Shown: positions 45,421 to 58,771 of the stretch, piece after piece
Position numbering within the stretch: the stretch's first letter is position 1
Layout: every line of letters begins with the position of its first letter
DNA from: Azospirillum brasilense
GTDB taxonomy: Bacteria; Pseudomonadota; Alphaproteobacteria; Azospirillales; Azospirillaceae
Assembly: GCF_022023855.1 (NCBI RefSeq)
Contig: NZ_CP059449.1
Location: 2,464,001-2,528,000, forward strand
Direction: 5' to 3'
DNA length: 64,000 nt
Program-made: the position numbers and the translations under genes
The notes under the pieces: generated by a model
Database searches by the model: none
What the model was told of the DNA's origin: nothing
The model's input: the letters and a program-made list of their open reading frames with translations, nothing else

Positions 45421-46293
45421 TCACTGCTGCGGGGCGGGCGGCGTGGACCCGCCCTGCCCCGGCGCCGGCGCGGCGCCGGTCGAACCGGACGAGCCCGGCT
45501 GCGCCGTCCCATCGGGCTTGCGGGCCGTATCGGCCAGCGTGCGGGCCTGCGACAGCTCGCGGTTCAGCCGGTCCACCTCCTGGGAGAGGCGCTGCACCTC
45601 CGACTGAAGCTGCGGCGATCCCGCGGCACCGCCCTCCGGCATACCAACCGCGGCGAGGGCCGCACCGTCGCGCATCCAATAGGGCTGGACCCCGTAATAG
45701 GTGTGCAGCGCCACCGCCCATTGCCGGTCCGACATGTCCGGGCGGTTGGAGCGGGTGAACTGCGGCGCCGCGGTCAGCCGGTCTTTGGTGACGTTCAGGA
45801 CATAGCCGTCACCGGCCTGCGCCGGCTGGACCAATGCCCAGGGAACCGGGAAGTTGCGCTCGCCCAGACCGAGGAACCCACCGGCTTCGACCACGGCGTA
45901 GGCGACGCGCCCGGTGTTCGGATCGACCACCAGTTCGGAAATGGAGCCCATCTCCTCGCCGCTGGCGTTGTGCAGCTTGGCCTTCGACAGGTCGTCGGCG
46001 GCGACCACGCGCGGATGCTCGACCGAGCGCAGCAAGGCGTCGGCCTCGCCCAGGATGGTCTGGCAGGCCGGCTCGCCGCCCCGCTGCCCGGCGCGCTCGG
46101 CGGTCTGGCGCAGGGCGCGGAGCTGACCGATCTCCTGCGGGCTGATGGAGGCGGGAGTCTGGTTGCCGGCGGCCTCCAGCGCGCCGATGCGCTGGCCCAG
46201 CCGGTTCACCCCCTCCGGGCAGGTCTCGGCGAGTGCCGGCCAAGGCCCGAGCGCCCCCGCGATCATGGCGGCGCTGAGGAGCAGGCGTTTCAT
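45421..46293 (-). CDS. exported PRC-barrel domain protein
   Basis: 290 residues from the ATG at 46293 (GGAGG ribosome-binding site). Signal peptide about 1-22 (ALA), a helical region with one Cys pair (ETCPEG and PACQTI), then a PRC-barrel (about 105-170: AKLHNASGEEMGSISELVVD and NFPVPWALVQPA), a coiled-coil (about 220-250) and a Gly/Pro-rich tail. Exported PRC-barrel proteins are common in stress regulons, but their ligand is unknown. An EcfG-like promoter lies about 50 bp upstream. Confidence 0.8.
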   Translation of the reverse strand: MKRLLLSAAMIAGALGPWPALAETCPEGVNRLGQRIGALEAAGNQTPASISPQEIGQLRALRQTAERAGQRGGEPACQTILGEADALLRSVEHPRVVAADDLSKAKLHNASGEEMGSISELVVDPNTGRVAYAVVEAGGFLGLGERNFPVPWALVQPAQAGDGYVLNVTKDRLTAAPQFTRSNRPDMSDRQWAVALHTYYGVQPYWMRDGAALAAVGMPEGGAAGSPQLQSEVQRLSQEVDRLNRELSQARTLADTARKPDGTAQPGSSGSTGAAPAPGQGGSTPPAPQQ

Positions 46294-46343
46294 CGTGGGT
46301 GCCTCCGGCTTGGTTTCCGTGCGTGTGCGTCTCACGCGGGGAA

Positions 46344-46369
46344 AACAGCACGGCCAAGACGGAGGTTCC
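46344..46369 (-). promoter_or_regulatory. EcfG-type promoter candidate (PRC-barrel/DUF2892 operon)
   Basis: On the minus strand GGAAC, 17 bp, TGTT, ending 51 bp before the ATG. Confidence 0.5.
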
Positions 46370-46393
46370 GAGAATGCTTCTTCTGCGAAGTGA

Positions 46394-47028
<635 letters not shown>

Positions 47029-47032
<4 letters not shown>

Positions 47033-47811
47033 GAGCGGAACAACCTCGTGTATTGGGTTTCGTGGATCATGGAGGTCCAATCGACGGCCATGGCGCGGCT
47101 GCCCAGATCGTCGAGCGGGGCGGCCAGCGCGGCCTCCGCCGCAGAGTGCACCACGGAATCGAGCGCCGCCAGGGCCTTCTGCCCGTCCGTCTGCCCCAGC
47201 GGCACCAGCCGCACCCCGGCGGAGACGAGGTTGGCGGCGAAGGCATGCAGATAGGCCGACAGGGCGGGGCCTTCCGGCACGCCGATCGACGCGGCAGCCA
47301 GCGCCACCGCGACGGCGTAGGCGACCGGACGGCCGGTATCGGCGATCACCCGGTCCCAGCGCTCCATCCCCTCCAGCGGCCAAGCAGCGCGCACGGCGAT
47401 CAGGAAGGCCTGCCCCTGCGCGCGGCTCTCCAGCGCGGTTTCCGAGGAGGCGCGCATGGCGTCGGCGCGCTCGACCGCCCAGGCGAAGCCCGCCTCGTCG
47501 CCCGCCAGCACAGCGCGGTGGGCGGCAATGAAAAGCATGCCGTCGGTCCGCCCGGCGCCGTGGCGCAGGATGCCGTCCATCCAGCACGCCAGCGTGTCCC
47601 GGTCGCGGACGAGTCCCTGCTCCACCGCCGCCTCGATGCCGTGGCTGTAGGAAAAGCCGCCGACCGGGAAGGACGGCGACAGCCAAGCCAGGAGCTTGGT
47701 GAGGTGGGCGGCCGAGACTGACCCCCATCCCCCCGCTGCGCAGGGGAGGGCCAGATTCCCTCCCCCGCCCAGCGGGGGAGGGTTAGGGTGGGGGCAAGCG
47801 CCCTCAGTCAT
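47029..47811 (-). CDS. ureF: urease accessory protein UreF with repeat-derived N-terminus
   Basis: 260 residues from the ATG at 47811, which lies inside the last codons of ureE (8-bp overlap). The UreF core begins at [20 protein letters not shown] and ends with the flexible C-terminus [12 protein letters not shown]. Between the ATG and the core is about 25 codons of Pro/Gly-rich sequence ([18 protein letters not shown]) encoded by a palindromic repeat (47721-47795). UreF acts with UreD and UreG as a checkpoint for nickel delivery. The extension may be tolerated, or translation may begin downstream. Confidence 0.9.
47721..47795. repeat. REP-like palindromic element inside ureF
   Basis: About 75 bp made of two GC-rich hairpins (CCCCCCGCTGCGCAGGGG type, then CCTCCCCCGCCCAGCGGGGGAGG) bounded by inverted ACCCCCAT / AGGGTGGGGG ends. 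This resembles dispersed intergenic palindromes of GC-rich proteobacteria. Its length is a multiple of three, so the ureF frame is kept. Confidence 0.65.
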
Positions 47812-48373
47812 GCGAATGCCCGTGGGAATGCCCATGCGCGTGGCCGTTGGAATGCGAATGACCATGATCGTGGTCGTGATCATGCCCATGGTCATGGCCG
47901 TGCCCGTGCGAATGGCCATGCCCCTGCCCCGAGTACGCTCCGCCCTCCGGCGCGAAGGGCGCGTGGATGGCCGCGACGCTCGCCCCCAGCCCTTTCAGCA
48001 TGTCCTCGATCACATGGTCGCGGCGCAGGCGGATGGTCTCACCGACGATCTGCACCGGCAGGTGGCGGTTGCCGAGGTGCCAGGCGATGCGGGCGAAGCC
48101 CTCCGTCCCGCCGCCGCAGCGCACCTCCATCAAATCCTCGTCGGCGGCGACCACGCGCAGGAAGGCGCCTTCGCCCAGTTCCAGCCCGTCGCCATGGTCG
48201 AGCGCGACCGCGCGCGGCAGGTCCAGCAGGAAGTCGGCCCCCGCATCGTCCGTCATCACCATGCGCCGCCGATGGCGGTCGTCGAAGGCGAGGGTCACCG
48301 TGCCGGCCTCGCGCTCGGCGGGCCAATGGCCGCGGGCGTGGACTCGGGTGGCGCGGCGGAGCGTGTCGGTCAT
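47804..48373 (-). CDS. ureE: urease accessory nickel metallochaperone UreE
   Basis: 189 residues from the ATG at 48373, overlapping the murI stop (ATGA). The peptide-binding N-domain and metal-binding C-domain (YHLGNRH equivalent: IAWHLGNRHLPVQI) are followed by a His-rich tail of about 40 residues with 18 His, mostly as HGHSH and HDHDH units. The tail binds multiple Ni(II) ions. The corresponding DNA (about 47809-47930) is a low-complexity repeat liable to length variation. Confidence 0.94.
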   Translation of the reverse strand: MTDTLRRATRVHARGHWPAEREAGTVTLAFDDRHRRRMVMTDDAGADFLLDLPRAVALDHGDGLELGEGAFLRVVAADEDLMEVRCGGGTEGFARIAWHLGNRHLPVQIVGETIRLRRDHVIEDMLKGLGASVAAIHAPFAPEGGAYSGQGHGHSHGHGHDHGHDHDHDHGHSHSNGHAHGHSHGHSHD

Positions 48374-49245
48374 GGAGAAAGCCGTTCGAAGGGTGTGGGC
48401 CGGCCGAAGAAACGTCCAGCGAGGGCGCCGACCGGTTCCGCCGCTCCCGTGGTGAAGAAACGAAGGGCGCCCGCCACCTCGCCAGCGGTCGGGGCCGGGG
48501 CGTATTCGGGATGGCGCTCCAGGTAATTGTCCAGCGAGCGGGCGACCAGACTGGGCTGACACAGCACCTCCACCCCCGGCGGCAGCGCCTCCGCGAACAG
48601 ATGCGCCACCAGCGGGTAGTGGGTGCAGCCGAGCACCGCCGCGTCCAGCGGCTGGCCGCCGAGTTGCTCCAGCAGCGCCCGCACATAGCCGCGCACCGCC
48701 GGAGCCAGCTCCGCATCCCCCGCCCCCCGCTCAATCAGCGGGACGAGGTCCGGGCAGGCCTGCTGCACCACCCGCACGTCGGGCGCCCGCTTGCCGATCT
48801 CACGCGGGAAGGAGCCCGACGCGACCGTGGCCGGGGTGGCGAAGACGCCGACCGTCCGCGGCTCCGGACGCCAGTCGGCGGCGGGGCCGTCCTGCATCCA
48901 GGGCACACGGGTGATCGCCTCGACCATCGGCACCAGGACGCCCAGCACGTTGCGGCCCGGATGGGCCACGGGCAGCCACGTCCGCTGCATCCGCCGCAGC
49001 GCCACCGCCGCCGCCGTGTTGCAGGCCAGCACGACCAGCCCGCAGCCCTCGGCGAACAGCCGCTCCACCCCCTGGACCGTCAGGCGGTAGATGTCCTCCT
49101 CGCTGCGCGGACCATAGGGAGCGGCGGCATGGTCGCCGAGATAGACGAAGGGACGCCCGGGAGCGGCGGCCACCAGCGCGCGCAGCACCGTCAGACCGCC
49201 ATGCCCGGAATCGAAGACACCAATCACGAACCCGTCACCCCACAC
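48370..49245 (-). CDS. murI: glutamate/aspartate racemase family protein inside the urease operon
   Basis: 291 residues from a GTG immediately after the ureC stop (TGAGTG); a second GTG at 49227 is an alternative. The signature VFDSGHGGLTVL and both catalytic cysteines, Cys75 (LACNTAAA) and Cys207 (LGCTHYPL), are present, so it should interconvert L- and D-glutamate (or aspartate). MurI normally supplies D-glutamate for peptidoglycan. Its placement between ureC and ureE is unusual and its role there is unknown. Confidence 0.88.
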   Translation of the reverse strand: MWGDGFVIGVFDSGHGGLTVLRALVAAAPGRPFVYLGDHAAAPYGPRSEEDIYRLTVQGVERLFAEGCGLVVLACNTAAAVALRRMQRTWLPVAHPGRNVLGVLVPMVEAITRVPWMQDGPAADWRPEPRTVGVFATPATVASGSFPREIGKRAPDVRVVQQACPDLVPLIERGAGDAELAPAVRGYVRALLEQLGGQPLDAAVLGCTHYPLVAHLFAEALPPGVEVLCQPSLVARSLDNYLERHPEYAPAPTAGEVAGALRFFTTGAAEPVGALAGRFFGRPTPFERLSP

Positions 49246-50955
<1,710 letters not shown>

Positions 50956-50981
50956 TGTCTGATGCCCTCCGCTGGCGCCCT

Positions 50982-51287
50982 TTACAGGCTGCCGTTGACC
51001 TTGCCGTTGAAGCCGATGACCACGCGGTTGCCGGCGTAGGCGACCAGCCGCACGCGGCGGGTCTGCCCCGGCTCGAAGCGCACCGCCGTCCCGGCGGGGA
51101 TGTCCAGCCGGAAGCCGCGCGCTTTTTCGCGGTCGAAGGTCAGCGCCTCGTTGGTCTCGGCGAAGTGATAGTGCGAGCCGACCTGGATCGGGCGGTCGCC
51201 GGCGTTGGCGACGTCCAGCTCAACCGTGTCGCGGCCGGCGTTGAGTTCGATCTCGCCCGCGGCGGGGATGATTTCACCGGGTTTCAT
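50982..51287 (-). CDS. ureB: urease beta subunit
   Basis: 101 residues, separate from ureA as in most proteobacteria. [20 protein letters not shown] opens the protein and [12 protein letters not shown] is the conserved beta-subunit motif. It is structural, packing around UreC in the (UreABC)3 trimer. 11 bp after ureA. Confidence 0.96.
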   Translation of the reverse strand: MKPGEIIPAAGEIELNAGRDTVELDVANAGDRPIQVGSHYHFAETNEALTFDREKARGFRLDIPAGTAVRFEPGQTRRVRLVAYAGNRVVIGFNGKVNGSL

Positions 51288-51298
51288 CGGGACTTCCC

Positions 51299-51601
<303 letters not shown>

Positions 51602-51638
51602 GGGGCTGTCTCTCCGCCTTCCCATTGGGTTGGCGGGA

Positions 51639-52904
51639 TTATGCCACGTTGCTGCGGTGCGCCAATCCCTCTTCGATGAATCGCACCGCGTTTCCAACGC
51701 CGTCCTCGGCCCGGATGCGGGCGCCGAGCGCCGCGGCCTGGCCGCGCAGGCCCGGATCGCCGGTCGCCTCGATGGCACGGGCAAGCCCCTCAGCGGTCAG
51801 CGTCCGGCGGGGAAGCGGCGGTGGCGCGACGCCGAGATCGTGGAGCCGGGCACCCCAGAACGGCTGATCGCCCATGAAGGGGACCACCACCGCCGGCACG
51901 CCGGCGCGCAGGCCTGCCGCCGTGGTGCCGGCGCCACCGTGATGGACGACGGCGGACACGCGCGGAAACAACCAGTCGTGCGGCGCCGACTCCAGGCCAT
52001 GGACCGTCTCCGGCAGGGCCGACCGGTCGATCCCGCCCCACCCGGCGGAGAGCACGGCGCGCCGCCCGTTCAGAGCCGCGACGACCAGCCGCGTCGTCTC
52101 GGCGGGATCGAACCCGGCCATGCTGCCGAACCCGACATAGACCGGCGGCGGTCCGCCTTCGAGAAAGGCCACGAGGTCGGGCGGCGGCGTGTAGGCGTCG
52201 GCCTCGTCCAGGAACCAGAACCCGGTCGCCCGGATGAAGTCCGGCCAGTCGTCCGGCCGCGGCAGCGCATGGGTCGAGAAGGCGTAGGGCATCGGCCATT
52301 TCGCCGTCATCAGCAACGGCCCCGGCCCGATGAATGAGGGCTTCAGCCTCAACACCGCGCGCCGCGCCCGGTTGGTCGGCGCCCGAAAGGTCTGCCAGAC
52401 GAGCTGCATCATCGCCAGATGCAGGGCGTAGTTCACGACGCCGGGAAAGCGCCGGGGCGGCATCATCGGCGGCGGGAAGGCGCGCGTCGGCGCCATCGGC
52501 TGCAACGCCGTCCCGACGACCGGAACGCCCAGCTTCTCCGCCACCGCCACGCCCGCGTAGAAGGCGAGGCCGGAGGCGATGATCGCGTCGCTTCCCCGCG
52601 CCGCCTCCCAATATTCCCGCGTCCAGTCCAGGGCATGGTCCTGGCCGAGGCGCAGCAGCGCCCGCATCATCTTGACGGGGTTGATGCCATCGCGGAACAG
52701 CCCGTCCGCCTCCCGGCTGCCCGTCACCGCGCGCAGGTCGCCGGACAGCGGGCTGTAGTCCAGGCCATGCCGCTCGATCAGGTCGCGGAACTCGCGGTCG
52801 GCGGGAAAGGCGACGGAGTGTCCGGCGGCCCGCAAGCCCTTCCCAAGAGCGACGTAAGGACGGATGTCGCCCTGGGACCCGTAGGTGACAATGGTGAAGC
52901 GCAT
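51639..52904 (-). CDS. GT1/UGT-like glycosyltransferase inserted in the urease operon
   Basis: 421 residues from the ATG at 52904. The GT-B fold opens with the MGT/sterol-glucosyltransferase motif [20 protein letters not shown] and has the donor-site signature [20 protein letters not shown] followed by DQPFWG. Family members move glucose or another sugar from a nucleotide donor onto lipids, sterols or secondary metabolites. It has no evident link to urea metabolism. Spacing is 42 bp after ureD and 37 bp before ureA, on the same strand, so it is probably co-transcribed. Confidence 0.85.
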   Translation of the reverse strand: MRFTIVTYGSQGDIRPYVALGKGLRAAGHSVAFPADREFRDLIERHGLDYSPLSGDLRAVTGSREADGLFRDGINPVKMMRALLRLGQDHALDWTREYWEAARGSDAIIASGLAFYAGVAVAEKLGVPVVGTALQPMAPTRAFPPPMMPPRRFPGVVNYALHLAMMQLVWQTFRAPTNRARRAVLRLKPSFIGPGPLLMTAKWPMPYAFSTHALPRPDDWPDFIRATGFWFLDEADAYTPPPDLVAFLEGGPPPVYVGFGSMAGFDPAETTRLVVAALNGRRAVLSAGWGGIDRSALPETVHGLESAPHDWLFPRVSAVVHHGGAGTTAAGLRAGVPAVVVPFMGDQPFWGARLHDLGVAPPPLPRRTLTAEGLARAIEATGDPGLRGQAAALGARIRAEDGVGNAVRFIEEGLAHRSNVA

Positions 52905-52946
52905 GGGACCGGAGCTACGCCGGCAATCCCCCTTTGACAAGAGGGC

Positions 52947-53789
52947 TCAGACCTCCCACAACCGCGGCAATCTGACCGGCAGGCCCGCCGCCGCGGAGCG
53001 CAGATGCGACCACAGCGCCGCGTAGGCGCCACGCACCGACCGCGCCTCGCCGCCCAGGATGCGGACGACCAGCAGCCCGTCGAAAGCGGTGGCGCCGACC
53101 CGCACGCCCTCCAGCCCCTCCGCCGCCGCGCGCAGCGCCTCCAGCCGGGTCGCGGCGTCGGGTGCGGCGTGGAGCAGCGTGGCGCAGGCCCCGGCTCCGC
53201 CGAAGCCCGCCGGGTGGGCCAGCGTCTCGGCGAGGTCGCCGTCCATGTGCAGGGCGTCGGCCCAGGCGAGGCGGCCGTCGCGCACCACCTCCCAGGCGTC
53301 GCGGACGAGGCCGCGGGTGACCGTCTCGCCGAAGGCGGCGCGCCCGAAGACCAGCATCTCCCCGGCGATCAGGCGGGCGTCGCCCTCCAGCTCCAGCCGG
53401 GTCAGGCGGCGCAGGCGGGAGCCCTCGAAGACGATGGCCTCCTGCGGCATCCATTCCAGCCAGCCGCCGGCCTCCACGGTCACGCGGGTGTCGATGCGAC
53501 AGTCCGGCCCGGCGGAGCGGTAGACCTTTTCGGCCGCCTGCGTCGTCACCAGCGCCGCCGCCCCCGGCCCCGCCGACAGGGCAACGTCCAGCCGGTCGCC
53601 ACCGACCAGCCCGCCCGAGGTGGTGACCAGCACCGCGATGGGCAGGTCCCCCGCCCGCGGGTCGGGCAGCAGCACCCGCAGCGGGTCGTGGTGGTAGAGC
53701 GTAGCGAGGCGCGTGGCTCCATGGCGATGCTCGAACCGCACCGTCGCCGCGCCGTGGACGGCGACCTTCTTCATCAACGCGTCAGCCAC
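52947..53789 (-). CDS. ureD: urease accessory protein UreD
   Basis: 280 residues from a GTG at 53789 overlapping the xdhB stop by 8 bp; an ATG at 53774 is the alternative. Conserved stretches include TTSGGLVGGDRL, TTQAAEKVYRS and GWLEWMPQEAIVFEGS. UreD binds apo-urease and channels nickel from the UreF-UreG complex. It links the xanthine dehydrogenase genes to the urease genes in one transcription unit. Confidence 0.93.
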   Translation of the reverse strand: MADALMKKVAVHGAATVRFEHRHGATRLATLYHHDPLRVLLPDPRAGDLPIAVLVTTSGGLVGGDRLDVALSAGPGAAALVTTQAAEKVYRSAGPDCRIDTRVTVEAGGWLEWMPQEAIVFEGSRLRRLTRLELEGDARLIAGEMLVFGRAAFGETVTRGLVRDAWEVVRDGRLAWADALHMDGDLAETLAHPAGFGGAGACATLLHAAPDAATRLEALRAAAEGLEGVRVGATAFDGLLVVRILGGEARSVRGAYAALWSHLRSAAAGLPVRLPRLWEV

Positions 53790-56128
53790 CAGCGGAACCC
53801 ATCCTTGCCTTCAAATCCTGGGCCTTCACATCCTCGACCGCCAGCAGCACGCGCTCCGGCGTCGCGGGCGCATCGAGGCGCACCGGCAGCCGGTGGCCGC
53901 CCACCGCCGCGACGGCGTCCTTCAGCGCCAGCCACGCCGAGATGCCGAGCATCAACGGCGGCTCCCCGATCGCCTTGGAGCGGAACACCGTGTCCTCCCG
54001 GTTGGGGCGGTCGGTGTAGAGCGCCACCCGGAAATCCTCCGGCAGCGAGCGCGAGGTCGGGATCTTGTAGGTGCTGGGCGCGTGGGTGCGCAAGCGTCCC
54101 TCGCCGTCCCACCACAGCTCCTCCGACGTGACCCAGCCCAGCCCCTGGACGAAGGCGCCCTCCACCTGCCCCAGGTCGATGGCCGGGTTGATGCTGCCGG
54201 AACAGTCGTGCAGGACATCGGCGCGGGGAAAGCTGTACTCCCCGGTCAGCGTGTCGATCAGCGCCTCCGTCACCGCGACGCCGCAGGAGAAGTAGAAGAA
54301 GGGCCGTCCCTCGCACTTCTCGCGGTCCCACCAGATCTTCGGCGTGGCGTAATGGCCGGTGGAGGACAGCGATACCCGGTTCAGATAGGCGAGCTTCGCC
54401 ACCTCCGCGAAGGTCATGGCGTGGTTGCCGGCGAAGACGGCGTTGTCGCGGAACTCGACCTTGTCCGGCGTGGTGTGGCAGTGCTGGGCGAGAAACGCCA
54501 CCAGCCGGTCGCGGATGGTCCCCACGGCGATGCGCACCGCCATGCCGTTCAGGTCGGTGCCGGCCGACGCCGCGGTGGGCGGCGCGTTCGGCACCTTATC
54601 GGTGGCGCTGGCGGTGACCCGCACCCGCTCCACGTCGATCTGGAACTCCTGAGCGGCGATCTGGGCCATCTTGGTGTGGATGCCCTGCCCCATCTCGGTC
54701 CCGCCGTGGTTCACCTGGATGGAGCCGTCGGTGTAGACATGGACCAGCGCCGCCGCCTGGTTCAGGTGCTTGACGGTGAAGGAGATGCCGAACTTCACCG
54801 GGGTCACCGCCAGCCCCTTCTTCAGCACCGGGCTGCGGGCGTTGAAGGCGTCGATCTCCTCCCGCCGGCGGCGGTAGTCGCCGTCCCGCTCGATCCGGTC
54901 CATCAACTCGGCCAGGATCTCCGGCTCCTCCACCGGCATCCCGTAATGGGTGGTGTCGCGGCCCGGCCCGCCATAGAGGTTCGCACGGCGCACGTCGAGC
55001 GGGTCCTTGCCGAGAGCGCGGGCGATCTCGTCCACCACATGCTCGATGGCGATGACGCCCTGCGGCCCGCCGAAGCCACGGAAGGCGGTGTTGGACACCG
55101 TGTTGGTCTTGCAGCGATGGCCGGTCACCCGCGCCGCCGGCAGGTAATAGGCGTTGTCGGCGTGGAACATGGCGCGATCGACCACACCGTTGGACAGGTC
55201 CAGCGACACGCCGCAGCGCCCGGCGAGGTCCATCTCCAGACCCAGGATGCGCCCGTCTCCATCGAAGCCGACGTCATAGCGCACGAAGAAGTCGTGGCGC
55301 TTGCCGGTCATCAGCATGTCGTCGTCGCGATCCAGACGGAACTTTACGGGACGCTTCGTCGCGTTCGCCAGCAGGCCGGCGATGGCGGCGATCTGCGCCG
55401 GCTGGCTTTCCTTGCCGCCGAAGCCACCGCCCATGCGCCGGCATTCCACGGCGATGCCGTGCATCGGCCGCCCCAGCACCTGGGCGACGGCGTGCTGGAC
55501 CTCCGACGGGTGCTGGGTCGAGGAATGGACCAGCAGGTCGCCATCCTCCTTGGGGATGGCGTAGGCAATGTGGCCTTCAAGATAGAAATGGTCCTGCCCA
55601 CCGACCTCCAGCGTGTCGGTCAGCCGGTGTGGCGCCCCGGCGACCTCCGCCGCCGCGTCGCCGCGCCGGAAGGTCAGCGGCGGCGAGACGAAGCTGCCCT
55701 TCTCCAGCGCCGCCTCGGCGGTCAGCACCGCCGGCAGGTCCTCGTAATAGACCTCGATCAACCGCGCCGCCGCGCGGGCCTGCAACAGCGTCTCCGCCGC
55801 CACGGCGACCACCGCCTGCCCGGCATAGGTCACCAGCTCGTCGGCCAGGATGGGGTCGCCGCGCTGGATGGTGCCAATATCGCCGTCTCCCGGAACGTCG
55901 GCGTAGGTGAGGACCGCGTGCACCCCCGGCGCCTGCTTCGCCCGCGACAGGTCCATGCCCAGGATGCGCGCGTGCGCCCGCTCCGACAGCCGCACCGCGA
56001 CGTGCAGCGTGCCGGGCAGCTCCGGAATGTCGTCGGTGTAGGCCGCGGCGCCCATCACATGCTTGCGGGCGCTTTCATGCTCGATGCCCCGGTGGACGCC
56101 GCCGCGGATCGGTTGGATGGTGCCGCCG

Positions 56129-56136
<8 letters not shown>
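53782..56136 (-). CDS. xdhB: xanthine dehydrogenase, molybdenum-binding subunit
   Basis: 784 residues. The large subunit carries the molybdopterin cofactor; it oxidises hypoxanthine and xanthine to urate. GGGFGGKESQ and FRGFGGPQGV are cofactor-contact motifs, and the catalytic Glu lies in the C-terminal AIGEPPLMLG. N- and C-lobes are complete. It overlaps xdhA by 8 bp. XdhC, the usual cofactor-insertion chaperone, is not adjacent. Confidence 0.94.
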
Positions 56137-57595
<1,459 letters not shown>

Positions 57596-57716
57596 TGTCC
57601 CTCCTGTCGGGCGTTTCCGTCATAGTGCCGGAAAGTCTCCGCAGGCCGCAATGGCGGGCCGGCCGTCTAGCCATAAAGGCATGGTTCGGATGGATAAACG
57701 GCTTCTTCGGAAGGCG

Positions 57717-58418
57717 TCAGACGTCTTCGGGGAAGCATCCGCTGCGGGCGGCCACGACGGCGACCTGGGTGCGGTTGCGCACGCCCAGCTTCTGCATGAT
57801 GGCCCGCACATGGACCTTCACGGTGCCTTCCAGCACGCCCAGCTCCCGCGCGATCTCCTTGTTCGAATGGCCGGCCAGCAGAAGCTGGAACACGTCGCGC
57901 TGCCGGTCGGTCAGCCGATCGAGGATTTGGCCCGAAGGACGCGCGACCTCCGCCGCGACGTTGCCGGACAGGACGGCGCGCGGCAACGGCAGGAAGGTCT
58001 CCCCGGTCAGAGCCAGGGAGATCGCGTGTTCCAGCACCGCGGTGGAACTGGTCTTCAGGATGTAACCCCTGGCCCCCAGCCGCACGCTGTCGACGATGTC
58101 CGCCACCTCGTCTGACCCGGAGATGACCAGAAGCGGGCGGCGTCCCAGCACCTCGACCATGCGGCGCACACCGTCGCGCCCGCTGCGGTCGCCCAGGTTG
58201 AGGTCGAACAGGACCAGCGTCAGATCCGGCGTGCGGTCGGCGATGGCCATCGCCTCGTCCAGCGAACCAGCCTCCAGCACCTGCGCGTCCGGGTGGATCT
58301 CCCCCACCGAGAGGGCGAAGCCGTGCCGCACCAGGGGGTGATCGTCCACCACCAAAAACGTTTGCGCCCTGCCGGCCACCGACCGCTCCTTGCCGCGCGT
58401 CTGCAGCTGAACTTCCAT
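57717..58418 (-). CDS. NarL/LuxR-family response regulator
   Basis: 233 residues. The receiver has VVDDHPLV, phospho-acceptor Asp72 (LVLFDLNLGD) and the conserved Lys (GYILKTSS), so it is phosphorylation-competent. The LuxR HTH is LTDRQRDVFQLLLAGHSNKE to LEGTVKVHVRAIM. It ends about 120 bp before xdhA on the same strand, so it could regulate or co-transcribe with the purine/urea operon, which is inference from position. No kinase lies nearby. Confidence 0.9.
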   Translation of the reverse strand: MEVQLQTRGKERSVAGRAQTFLVVDDHPLVRHGFALSVGEIHPDAQVLEAGSLDEAMAIADRTPDLTLVLFDLNLGDRSGRDGVRRMVEVLGRRPLLVISGSDEVADIVDSVRLGARGYILKTSSTAVLEHAISLALTGETFLPLPRAVLSGNVAAEVARPSGQILDRLTDRQRDVFQLLLAGHSNKEIARELGVLEGTVKVHVRAIMQKLGVRNRTQVAVVAARSGCFPEDV

Positions 58419-58771
58419 TGCTTTGCTACCCCATCAAGCCGCCGAAAGCCGACTTGGAAAACAAAAGCGCCCCAATCCAGCTCGGCTTTCTGTCCAGCGG
58501 AAAAGTATAAAGGTACCTCTTTTGGACTTTGCGGAAGCAGCGCTATGCGAATTTCTATCGTTTTGAAGCCATTTATGATTCATTCGTATCGAGCTTCTTC
58601 CAAGCATCTTGCGCCGCTCCCTGACCATCCGTATAAATCATCGGGACAACCAGCGTAAAGCACGCTTTTTCGATACAATAAAGACGGCTTTTTTCCCTTT
58701 TCCCAGGCGAAAACGGACAACGATTGGCGTTGTGCGCTGCTCGTCACGGGTGGCGTCACGGAGGAGTTTCG
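58419..58771. other. 353-bp divergent region between two regulators
   Basis: AT-rich for this genome. Isolated -10-like hexamers (AGTATA on the minus side near 58504, TACAAT near 58674) are present without good -35 partners. No coding frame is convincing. Confidence 0.4.

Noticed and set aside
57641..57665. sigma-54-like GG...GC motif upstream of xdhA
   Set aside because: The GG to GC distance is 11 instead of the strictly required 12, so it should not function.
58504..58679. -10-like hexamers AGTATA/TATACT and TACAAT between the two regulators
   Set aside because: Neither has an acceptable -35 hexamer at 16-18 bp, so I do not call promoters.
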